Shown piece after piece: positions 1-6,153 of a DNA stretch of 10,115 bases. Below the pieces are notes generated by a model, which was given only the letters and a program-made list of their open reading frames with translations, ran no database searches and was not told the origin of the DNA. The translations under genes and the position numbers were made by a program. The first letter of the stretch is position 1, and each line of letters starts with the position of its first letter. Where the stretch lies: positions 296-10,410 of the forward strand of contig JAPORI010000041.1 in NCBI GenBank assembly GCA_026710225.1, written 5' to 3'. Source of the DNA: Betaproteobacteria bacterium (lineage in GTDB: Bacteria; Pseudomonadota; Gammaproteobacteria; Tethybacterales; Tethybacteraceae).

Positions 1-703
1 TGCTCAAGTTCCTGGCGTGATACTGGCGTGATACTGGCTTTGCTGTCATCATTTCCAATATCGATTCATAAGCGCTTTGGTTAACGGTCATTGAATTTTC
101 TGAATCAAGCAGTTTGTGCATCGGTCGTTTGTTTGCCGACAGGTAAACTATAAATGCGTCCAGCATTCGTTCGTGTATACCTTGGTCGGCCAGCAAGTGG
201 TATACATCAAACAGATCACGCGGATGTCTGCGAGCAAGCATGGCCACCAGTTTGCCGGCGTAAATCTCATCCGGATCCAGAATTTTTACCGGGTATACGT
301 TCTGGGAGAATGCCGCTGCGGCTGCATCATGAATATAGGCTTGCCGGGGCGCAAAGACAGTGCCACGCATTACTTGATTTACCTCAATGCGCACATCGAC
401 ACCATATTGCCTGACCAGCATTTTTCCCTTGCTACCCAAATCAAAGAATGTGGCATCAATCATTTGCAAACCAGCTTTTTCCCTGATGTTTTGCAGGCAG
501 CAGATGATATCCTCCAAGGCTTGCTTGCGTCTGGAAAGATTGACGTATGCCAAATCGATATCAACGGACAGTCGAGGCAGGTCGCGCAACACTGCGTTGA
601 TGGCCGTGCCTCCCTTCAGAGCCAGACTTGCCTGCTCATAAACGTGGGGCAGCAACTGCAAAAGCAATCCCATCCTCTGCTTGATTACTTCTTTATTGAT
701 CAT
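1..703 (-). CDS. AbiEii-like nucleotidyltransferase toxin (type IV TA), 3' end outside window
   Basis: This frame has no stop from 703 to the window edge (about 234 codons). It reads as the AbiEii/AbiGii nucleotidyltransferase toxin partner of the AbiEi-like gene just upstream. Visible motifs are LKGGTAI (about residues 29-35), LPRLSVDIDL (about 42-51, the metal-binding DxD), YAGKLVAM and RRHPRDLFDVYHLL. All are characteristic of this family, which transfers nucleotides and blocks growth, for example in phage abortive infection. The start at 703 (MINKEVIKQ) overlaps the antitoxin stop by 11 bases and has GGAAG just upstream. An in-frame ATG at 721 lacks a ribosome site and is less likely. Past the motifs the frame reads MTAKPVSRQ and then enters a perfect 11-bp tandem duplication (16-37). 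After it the reading no longer fits the family, where QELE-like residues are expected. The toxin is therefore probably frameshifted near its C-terminus. Confidence 0.88.
   Translation of the reverse strand, partial: MINKEVIKQRMGLLLQLLPHVYEQASLALKGGTAINAVLRDLPRLSVDIDLAYVNLSRRKQALEDIICCLQNIREKAGLQMIDATFFDLGSKGKMLVRQYGVDVRIEVNQVMRGTVFAPRQAYIHDAAAAAFSQNVYPVKILDPDEIYAGKLVAMLARRHPRDLFDVYHLLADQGIHERMLDAFIVYLSANKRPMHKLLDSENSMTVNQSAYESILEMMTAKPVSRQYHARNLS
16..37. repeat. Perfect tandem duplication, 2 x 11 bp, inside the toxin gene
   Basis: CGTGATACTGG occurs at 16-26 and again, with no gap, at 27-37. Since 11 is not a multiple of three, it changes the reading frame of the AbiEii-like gene on the minus strand. 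Removing one copy gives KPVSRQELEQ, which matches the usual family C-terminal region. With both copies the reading is KPVSRQYHARN. Confidence 0.9.
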
Positions 704-1565
704 CTTCTTCCATTTCGTCATACAGCATGTACTGGGGATAGGTGATTTGATACTTTGCATCAAAGCATCCATCCTCCTTGACCAGCGCCCGCTTGCCGCG
801 GCCCAGGTCAATTTGCTTGAGATCGATTTTCCCAAACCATGGCTGCCCATGCCTTTCGGCAAACCACAGAAAAAGGCGCTTGACCTTGATGCTGCGGCAC
901 TGGCACAGCAAGTCGCCGGCCACCTTCGGATCAAGGGCAACCAGATTTTCCAGGATATTGCCAACATCATCGAATCTTGACCGGGCGGGTATGTCATCTA
1001 GATGTTCGAGTGCCGCCCGCTCGCGCCGAGAGACAATCAGCGGCATATCCTTTTCACCCCAGTTGATTGCCTCGGCATGTTCGGGCAGCACGGCACTGCT
1101 GGAAAATCGCTGGGTTGCACTGTCCCAGGCTGCCAACTGCCGTTCAGCATGCAAATGATCCCCTGGCGGGAACAAGCGCTCAGCCTTGTGGAAAACGAAC
1201 CGCTGGTCGAGATTGAGCTTGTGCAGCCATCCGGGTGGAGCCTTGGGACCATACAGGTGAATGAAGTGCGGCACCCGGGCTGATATGTAGTAACCGTGTC
1301 CGTGCAACTGTAAAGCGGTCTTGCCGCCGACAATCAGCCGATAGCCCAGCAGCGATTGCAGGGAGGTAACCACGCCCTGCCAAGACAATCTGAACCCGGG
1401 GCGGTGATAGACCCCCCGGGCTGGCTGCACCAGCCAGCCAGCGGCGGCATATCTGCTAAGCAGGGTGCGTGAATATCCCCGGCTTTCCAGCCAGGGCACA
1501 TCTGCCAGCAGCGGCTCCGGCAGGATGTGCGGCAATTGGTTCAATTTATTTCTTTTTTGCAACAT
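693..1565 (-). CDS. AbiEi-like antitoxin / transcriptional regulator (type IV TA)
   Basis: A 290-residue protein (start at 1565) with an N-terminal winged-helix region at about residues 8-58 (WLESRGYSRTLLSRYAAAGW, then GRGVY-like ARGVYHRPG). It is followed by the AbiEi-type middle segment VGGKTALQLHGHGYY and a C-terminal domain containing SIKVKRLFLWFAERHGQPW and KYQITYPQYML. These fit the AbiEi antitoxin family, which neutralises AbiEii and represses its own promoter by binding inverted repeats. It is the first gene of a two-gene operon whose second gene overlaps its end by 11 bases. The frame extends to an ATG at 1649, but that lies upstream of a strong promoter (1579-1607). The ATG at 1577 lies at about the -10 box. 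I therefore chose 1565, which would give a nearly leaderless mRNA. The gene is intact. Confidence 0.88.
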   Translation of the reverse strand: MLQKRNKLNQLPHILPEPLLADVPWLESRGYSRTLLSRYAAAGWLVQPARGVYHRPGFRLSWQGVVTSLQSLLGYRLIVGGKTALQLHGHGYYISARVPHFIHLYGPKAPPGWLHKLNLDQRFVFHKAERLFPPGDHLHAERQLAAWDSATQRFSSSAVLPEHAEAINWGEKDMPLIVSRRERAALEHLDDIPARSRFDDVGNILENLVALDPKVAGDLLCQCRSIKVKRLFLWFAERHGQPWFGKIDLKQIDLGRGKRALVKEDGCFDAKYQITYPQYMLYDEMEEDDQ

Positions 1566-1578
1566 TGAATTGCGCATT

Positions 1579-1607
1579 ATTATAGCATATTGCCAAAAAG
1601 CAGGCAA
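1579..1607 (-). promoter_or_regulatory. Promoter of the abiE-like operon
   Basis: Read leftwards: -35 TTGCCT (1602-1607), a 17-base spacer, and a perfect -10 TATAAT (1579-1584). Transcription should begin around 1570-1572, only about 6 bases before the chosen ATG at 1565. This position rules out the longer start at 1649. Confidence 0.7.
1590..1607. promoter_or_regulatory. Proximal operator candidate, TTGCC-N8-GGCAA
   Basis: This inverted repeat (arms 1590-1594 and 1603-1607) covers the -35 and spacer of the abiE-like promoter. A protein bound here would block RNA polymerase. The AbiEi-like product is the obvious candidate because AbiEi antitoxins are known autorepressors that bind inverted repeats. 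Confidence 0.5.
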
Positions 1608-1635
1608 GGGTCTATACAGCCATGTGTGATTTATA

Positions 1636-1648
1636 TGGCAAATTGCCA
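1636..1648. promoter_or_regulatory. Distal operator candidate, TGGCAA-A-TTGCCA
   Basis: A perfect 13-bp palindrome with a one-base centre. It shares the TTGCC/GGCAA half-sites of the promoter-proximal repeat, and its centre lies about 43 bp away, close to four helical turns. Two sites on one face of the helix fit cooperative binding by AbiEi. Confidence 0.5.
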
Positions 1649-1721
1649 AGTGCTGGCTTGAAAACTAATCAAAACGGAAGATAATTTTTCAGGACTACGC
1701 TATCTGGATGACAAAGTAAAT

Positions 1722-1782
1722 CTTGCCGGGTCGGATTATTTGCAGATGGGGACGCCCATTTAACCCCCGCAAACCCGGCAAG
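1722..1782. repeat. Nested inverted repeat (10-bp outer arms, 5-bp inner hairpin)
   Basis: Outer arms CTTGCCGGGT (1722-1731) and ACCCGGCAAG (1773-1782) are perfectly complementary. Centred between them is the hairpin ATGGG-GACG-CCCAT (1746-1759), with 14 and 13 unpaired bases on its two sides. It lies in the divergent abiE-fic intergenic region. It may be a regulatory or recombination-type element, but I cannot match it to a known family. Confidence 0.55.
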
Positions 1783-1813
1783 CCGTTGTGCTGACGTCCA
1801 GCAGGATATTCAC

Positions 1814-1826
1814 CCCATAAAATGGG
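1814..1826. promoter_or_regulatory. Operator candidate at the fic promoter, CCCAT-AAA-ATGGG
   Basis: This perfect inverted repeat occupies the -35 position of the fic promoter. The same half-sites, in the opposite order, form the hairpin at 1746-1759. A regulator recognising ATGGG/CCCAT, possibly Fic itself through its C-terminal winged helix, could use both sites. Confidence 0.4.
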
Positions 1827-1835
1827 ACAAATATA

Positions 1836-1861
1836 TGCTATAATCACCCCACTTTCTGAGG
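1836..1861 (+). promoter_or_regulatory. Extended -10 promoter and ribosome site of fic
   Basis: TGC followed by TATAAT (1839-1844) forms an extended -10. No good -35 is visible, which suits an extended -10 promoter. GAGG (1858-1861) lies 8 bases before the ATG at 1870. Together these set the start and exclude the in-frame ATG at 1822, which precedes the -10. Confidence 0.6.
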
Positions 1862-1869
1862 CGATTGGC

Positions 1870-2973
1870 ATGTGGATTCACGAAAACAAGAACTGGCCGG
1901 AGTTCGTCTGGGACATCGGCGAACTCTATCCCGGCCTGCTTGAGGCTCGCCAGCAGCTTGGCCATCTACTTGGCCGCATGGACAGTCTCGGCTTTGAACA
2001 TAGGCAGGAGGCCAACTTGCGCACTCTGACCGGCGACCTGGTGCGCTCTTGGGCGATCGAGGGGGAACGGCTTGACGAGCGGCAGGTGCGTTCGTCGGTT
2101 GCCCGGCGACTGGGCATCGACATCGGCGGCTTGACATCAGCCAGCCGGCATGTTGAAGGGGCGGTTGAAATGATGCTTGATGCCACCAGCAACTTTCGCA
2201 AGCCCCTTACTGCCAAGCGCCTGTTTGCCTGGCACAAGGCGATTTTTCCGGCCGGGGATGCACTGCTAGGGCCGATTGTTGTTGGCAACTGGCGGCCGGG
2301 GGCAATGCAAATCGTCTCGGGTCCTTACGGACGTCAGAAGTTGCACTATCAGGCTCCGTCAGCCGCCCGGGTGGCTGACGAGATGAAGAAATTCCTTTCC
2401 TGGTTTGAAAGCAGAAGCAAAATCGACTCGCTTCTCAAGGCCGGCGTTGCGCATTTGTGGTTTGAAAGCATTCACCCTTTCGAGGATGGCAATGGCAGAA
2501 TCGGACGGGCAATAGCCGACCTGGCACTGGCCCGCGCCGATGGCAGGCAGCAGCGTTTCTATAGTCTCAGCGCCCAGTTTGAAGCTAATCGCAATCAGTA
2601 CTACCAGCAGCTTGAAATGCACAACCGCGGCAGCATGGATATCACCGGCTGGCTGGCCTGGTTTGTTGCCAGCCTGTCCAGAGCGCTGGAGCGATCTGAG
2701 CAAACGCTTGCTGCGGTGATGTTCAAAGCTCGACTTTGGAACTGGATAGGCGCACACCCGGTCAATGACCGGCAGCGGCAAATCATCAACCGGATGCTTG
2801 AGGATAGTTTTGAAGGACACATGAACACCTCCAAATACGCAAAGATGGCCAAATGCTCAGCCAACACTGCCGGGCGCGATATCGACAATCTCAAAAGCCG
2901 CGGCATTCTGGTGCGCAATCCGGGCAGCGGCCGCAGCACCAGTTACCGGCTGGTTGATCGGGTTCCCAACTAG
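1870..2973 (+). CDS. Fic/DOC family protein AMP-transferase with DUF4172-like N-terminus
   Basis: A 367-residue protein. Residues 1-80 (WIHENKNWPEFVWD) resemble the DUF4172-type N-terminal domain found in stand-alone Fic proteins. The complete Fic motif HPFEDGNGRIGR is at residues 202-213, so the catalytic His, the Asp/Gly-Asn phosphate loop and both Arg are present. S60-WAI-E64-G65 matches the (S/T)xxxE(G/N) inhibitory helix, placed N-terminal as in class II Fic proteins, so the enzyme should be self-restrained. The C-terminus (about 310-367, SKYAKMAKCSANTAGRDIDN and ILVRN) looks like a winged helix for DNA or protein binding. Such proteins transfer AMP from ATP to Ser, Thr or Tyr hydroxyls of target proteins; the target cannot be inferred. 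It is a single gene divergent from abiE. Start 1870 is chosen from the promoter and GAGG site. The gene appears intact. Confidence 0.93.
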   Translation: MWIHENKNWPEFVWDIGELYPGLLEARQQLGHLLGRMDSLGFEHRQEANLRTLTGDLVRSWAIEGERLDERQVRSSVARRLGIDIGGLTSASRHVEGAVEMMLDATSNFRKPLTAKRLFAWHKAIFPAGDALLGPIVVGNWRPGAMQIVSGPYGRQKLHYQAPSAARVADEMKKFLSWFESRSKIDSLLKAGVAHLWFESIHPFEDGNGRIGRAIADLALARADGRQQRFYSLSAQFEANRNQYYQQLEMHNRGSMDITGWLAWFVASLSRALERSEQTLAAVMFKARLWNWIGAHPVNDRQRQIINRMLEDSFEGHMNTSKYAKMAKCSANTAGRDIDNLKSRGILVRNPGSGRSTSYRLVDRVPN

Positions 2974-3254
2974 TAAGCCAACTTCTGCCTAAATGCACAA
3001 CCAACTTCTAATTGATTTCTAGGGCACATGATTCCTGCATTGATTGCTCGACTTTCACAGAAGTGCTGCAAGTTCGAATTATTTCCAGATAAGGACGCCA
3101 CTACAAATTTAATACGCTACACACAAAATCCTGCAAACGACCGATCTGCGAAATAGAGAGATTCTTTCCAGCTATCATCATTTTGAGCCGCAAGGCTGTG
3201 TCATTCTGATTAAGTATCCAAAAACAGCGCAGATATGATTCTTGCTGCCGACAA
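2974..3254. other. AT-richer intergenic spacer between fic and the leftward epimerase gene
   Basis: I see no credible gene, terminator or RNA in this 281-base stretch between two gene 3' ends. Base composition is visibly lower in GC than on either side, and the CCGG word common elsewhere is absent. The nonamer CCAACTTCT occurs twice (2978-2986, 3001-3009). A minimal AGCC-GCAA-GGCT hairpin at 3186-3197 has no T-tract on either strand. Confidence 0.6.
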
Positions 3255-4286
3255 TCAGGAAAGGCGGCGCAGAATATTGAGGATGCCGCCGGCAACCGGC
3301 TTGCGGTGAATCGAGGTGCCGTGCCCGGTGTCGCCGCCGCCCGGATTCTTCTGTAGCCAGTCATAGGATTCGATGAGCATTTGCGCATTCGAATAGGCCG
3401 GCTTCCAGCCCATCGCCAGCAGTTCGGAGACTTCGAAGTGAAAATCGATGTGATAGGTCTCGTAGTGCCAGGGAGCCAGCGGACAGACTCTCAGTCGATC
3501 AAGCAGCCGGCAGGCGGCGATGGTCAGCGGCGCCGGCAGCCCCGACACCCGGGAGCCGGTTGCCGCGTGCTTGATGAGCTCTTCGAGGTCCTCGCGCAAG
3601 GTTGCGAAGCGATCGGTGCCGACATTGTAGGAGCCGGGACGCTCGCTGGCGAGCGCCAGCATGTAGAAGTCGATCAAATCGGAGGCGTGAACGAACTGGA
3701 AGCGATTGGAGCCGTTGCCGATGATGTATATCCGCCGCCCCTCGCTTATCCAGTCGAACAGAATCTGGAAAATGCCCAGCCGGCCGGTGCCGATGATCGT
3801 GCGCGGCCGGATGATGATCAGATTCATACCGCAATCGGCCAGCGTCTCGCGCACCGCCGCTTCGCTGGCGAGTTTGCTCTCTCCATAGGACTCGATTGGC
3901 TGCATCGGGCTGGCGGAGGTTACCGGACATTCCGGCTTGCCGAACACCGCCGAAGAACTCATGTGGATGAACGCGTCGACGCCGGCGCGCCGGGCTTCCT
4001 CGGCGACGATCCGGCTGCCCTCGCAGTTGATTTGTGCAAATCGCTGCCGATCCTTGGCCAGCGGCACCACTGCGACATTGTGATGGACAACTGAAACATC
4101 GCGCAATGCAGCGGCTAGTCCATCACGGTTCATTATGTCGCAGTTGACATATTCGATCTGTTCATCGCGCTCGGGAAAGTCCCAGATGTCAAGCACCCTC
4201 ACCCGCTCGCCGCGCGCAAGCAGCCGCCGGGCGATCAAATGCCCCAAAAAGCCGTTGCCGCCGGTTACCAGATGGACATTACGCAT
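3255..4286 (-). CDS. NAD-dependent epimerase/dehydratase family protein (extended SDR)
   Basis: A 343-residue extended short-chain dehydrogenase. The Rossmann motif TGGNGFLG is at residues 8-15, and Asp33 at the end of the second strand (RVLDIWD) favours NAD over NADP. The catalytic set is the Ser run 110-112 (MSSSAVFG) and Tyr134-x3-Lys138 (YGESK). The C-terminal substrate domain is complete and ends in GTSIHRKPV and a basic tail. Relatives act on nucleotide sugars or on 3-hydroxy steroid/terpenoid-type alcohols; the substrate cannot be told from sequence. It is divergent from the GMC oxidoreductase gene, and a second SDR follows that gene, so the three may serve one pathway. A TTG-initiated extension to 4313 is possible, but the ATG at 4286 places the Rossmann fold at the usual distance. 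Confidence 0.9.
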   Translation of the reverse strand: MRNVHLVTGGNGFLGHLIARRLLARGERVRVLDIWDFPERDEQIEYVNCDIMNRDGLAAALRDVSVVHHNVAVVPLAKDRQRFAQINCEGSRIVAEEARRAGVDAFIHMSSSAVFGKPECPVTSASPMQPIESYGESKLASEAAVRETLADCGMNLIIIRPRTIIGTGRLGIFQILFDWISEGRRIYIIGNGSNRFQFVHASDLIDFYMLALASERPGSYNVGTDRFATLREDLEELIKHAATGSRVSGLPAPLTIAACRLLDRLRVCPLAPWHYETYHIDFHFEVSELLAMGWKPAYSNAQMLIESYDWLQKNPGGGDTGHGTSIHRKPVAGGILNILRRLS

Positions 4287-4381
4287 TGAAGAATCTGCCG
4301 CTGCACCAGGCAAGCCGGCCCAATGCCGGCCGCTGGCCGCGTTTTGGCCGGATTAGCCGGCAATCGGTAAGAGACACCATG

Positions 4382-4409
4382 GTTATAAATTTTAGTATGG
4401 GCGCGTCAG
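4382..4409 (-). promoter_or_regulatory. Possible promoter of the leftward epimerase gene
   Basis: Read leftwards: CTGACG (4404-4409), a 16-base spacer, and TATAAC (4382-4387). This would leave a leader of about 90 bases before the ATG at 4286. The boxes are acceptable but not strong. Confidence 0.35.
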
Positions 4410-4517
4410 TTTGCATTAGCCGGAAAGCTCGTCAATGATTAGCAGCTGAGCAAGTCGAGCGTTTGCAAAAGCCGCTGCCAACTGGTAAAAACCGGATGCC
4501 GGCAAGTAGAATCCACA

Positions 4518-4546
4518 TTGACAAAAATGGCAAAAACCATTAACCA
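4518..4546 (+). promoter_or_regulatory. Possible promoter of the GMC oxidoreductase unit
   Basis: A consensus -35 TTGACA at 4518-4523 is followed, after 17 bases, by a weak -10 (TAACCA, 4541-4546). The consensus -35 is the main support. A weak -10 may mean an activator or a different true -10. The leader to the ATG at 4678 would be about 125 bases. Confidence 0.35.
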
Positions 4547-4677
4547 GTTTCGCTTTACATCGGCAAGAACCGGCAGCCTCAGCCAGCGGTTCCGGGCGTT
4601 GGCTGCAATTTCTCGGTGGCAATTGTCCGGCCGCGCGAGTGTTGTTTCCTTGCTCTGTTTTTCTCTTGACCAGGCCC

Positions 4678-6153
4678 ATGGCAAATAGTTCCGCAGCAGC
4701 AGTTGAAGCGGCGCTGTGCCAGCCGCCCAACGGCACCCGCACCGATACGATCGTCATCGGCAGCGGTCCCGGCGGATCAACGGCGGCAACCATACTCGCC
4801 GAAGCCGGCCGCCAAGTGATGATGCTTGAAGAAGGATGCTATCACCGTCAAGGCAAGTTCCCGGCCTTTGGCCGCGCCGAGCTCGAAGCCTGCTGGCGGC
4901 GCGCCGGCATGACGGTAACCGTTGGCAGCCGGCCGATCAACTATGTCGAGGGCTGCTGTCTGGGCGGCGGTTCGGAGGTAAACAGCGGCTTCTATCACCG
5001 GCTGCCGGAAGCGGTGGCAGCGCGCTGGCGCAGTCACTACCGGGTTGCCGGACTGGAAGACGAATCTCTATTGCAACTGCAAGAGGAAAACGAGCGCGAC
5101 CTGAACATTGCCGAAGCACCCGGTGCAGTGCAGCCGGCCTCGCAACTGCTTGCCGCCGGGGCAAGGGAAAAGGGCTGGGCCTGCCGCCCGATCAAGCGCT
5201 GGCACCGCTACGATAATGACTACCAGCCGCTGGCACCGGGCGGAGTGCGCCAGTCGATGAGCGAAACCTTCCTGCCCCGTTTCGGCAAGGCCGGCGGCCA
5301 GATCGTTACCGGCTGCCGGGTGCAGCGAATCACGCCGGTTACCGGCGGCTGGCGGGTGCAGGCGCTTGTTGACGGGCGCGAGATTCACTATCGGGCCGGC
5401 CAACTGGTGCTGGCTGCCGGTGCGGTAAACACCCCCGCCCTGCTGCGCGCCAGCGGCATCGGCAACCGGATCGGCAACAGTTTGCGCATGCACCTTTTTG
5501 CCCGCATCATTGCCGAGTTCGACGAACAGGTCAATTCTCCTGACGCCGGTATCGGTCCGGATCAAATCGAGCAGTTCGCGCCGCGGCTGCGGCTGGGCTG
5601 TGCGGCTTCGACGCCGGCGCAGCTCGCTCTGGCCTTGACCCACGCTGCTCCGAGCTGGCTGACCAGTCATCGGCAGTGCTGGCAGCAGCGGGCGGCTTAC
5701 TATGCATCGGTCAGCGGCGGACGCGGCTGGGTGCGGATGCTGCCCGGCGGCGAACCGACAGTCTTCTACCGGATTTCCCGGCAGGCCTGCTATGATCTGG
5801 CCGATGGGATTCGCTATCTGGCCGCGGCACTGCTGGCCGCCGGCGCTCGGAAAGTGCTGCCGGTATTGGCTGGTGCCCCGACCATCACCAGCAGCAAGCA
5901 GTTGTGGCAGTTGCCGCGGCCGCTGCCGCCGGCAAAAAGCCTTCTCAGTTCGGTGCACCTGATGGGATCGTGCCCGATGGGCGAAGCCGGTGCCACCGAT
6001 TCGTTTGGCCGGCTGCCGGGTGTTAGCGGCCTGACCATCGCTGATGCGTCGCTGTTTTGCGATTCACCCAATCTCAATCCGCAGGCAACGGTAATGACCC
6101 TCGCCAGGCGCAATGCCCGCTACTTGCTCGAAAACAGCCGCAGCGATGGCTGA
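4678..6153 (+). CDS. GMC family FAD-dependent oxidoreductase
   Basis: A 491-residue flavoenzyme of the glucose-methanol-choline family. The FAD-binding motif GSGPGG is at residues 28-33, with the ribose-binding acidic residues in MLEEG about 20 residues on. CCLGGGSEVNSG is the second FAD signature, and AAGAVNTPALLRASGIG is typical of the family's middle region. The C-terminal half ends with VHLMGSCPMG and SPNLNPQATVMTLA, which carry the catalytic His and the Asn-Pro of the second active-site position. The closest look is to bacterial alcohol, long-chain-alcohol and sterol oxidase types rather than choline dehydrogenase; the substrate is unknown. There is no signal peptide, so it is probably cytoplasmic or peripheral to the membrane. 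The ATG at 4678 is chosen over a TTG at 4639 that only adds residues ahead of the fold. Its stop overlaps the next start, implying coupled translation. Confidence 0.92.
   Translation: MANSSAAAVEAALCQPPNGTRTDTIVIGSGPGGSTAATILAEAGRQVMMLEEGCYHRQGKFPAFGRAELEACWRRAGMTVTVGSRPINYVEGCCLGGGSEVNSGFYHRLPEAVAARWRSHYRVAGLEDESLLQLQEENERDLNIAEAPGAVQPASQLLAAGAREKGWACRPIKRWHRYDNDYQPLAPGGVRQSMSETFLPRFGKAGGQIVTGCRVQRITPVTGGWRVQALVDGREIHYRAGQLVLAAGAVNTPALLRASGIGNRIGNSLRMHLFARIIAEFDEQVNSPDAGIGPDQIEQFAPRLRLGCAASTPAQLALALTHAAPSWLTSHRQCWQQRAAYYASVSGGRGWVRMLPGGEPTVFYRISRQACYDLADGIRYLAAALLAAGARKVLPVLAGAPTITSSKQLWQLPRPLPPAKSLLSSVHLMGSCPMGEAGATDSFGRLPGVSGLTIADASLFCDSPNLNPQATVMTLARRNARYLLENSRSDG

Larger units (their letters stand above)
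4287..4677. other. Divergent intergenic region between epimerase and GMC genes
   Basis: This 391-base region holds the candidate promoters for both flanking genes. It also has ten CCGG words by hand count, mostly as GCCGG or ACCGG, several times what base composition would predict. I see no protein that looks real and no RNA gene. Confidence 0.5.

Noticed and set aside
116..745. 209-codon open frame on the plus strand
   Set aside because: It is antisense to the AbiEii-like toxin, whose minus frame carries recognisable family motifs; the plus product has none.
1566..1649. Longer N-terminus for the AbiEi-like protein
   Set aside because: The extra codons span the promoter and both operators, and the added residues do not fit the family start.
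1722..1782. Integron attC site
   Set aside because: The nested repeat lacks the RYYYAAC and GTTRRRY core boxes, and no integrase or further cassettes are visible.
2978..3009. Two copies of CCAACTTCT as a possible direct-repeat element
   Set aside because: Only 9 bases, two copies, no associated gene or flanking signature; probably chance.
3186..3197. Intrinsic terminator (AGCC-GCAA-GGCT)
   Set aside because: The stem is only 4 bp and no T-run follows on either strand.
3381..4094. 237-codon open frame on the plus strand
   Set aside because: Antisense shadow of the leftward epimerase, which has clear SDR motifs and codon use.
5068..5958. 296-codon open frame on the minus strand
   Set aside because: Antisense to the GMC oxidoreductase; rich in Arg, Gln, Pro and Gly as expected of a GC-rich shadow frame.
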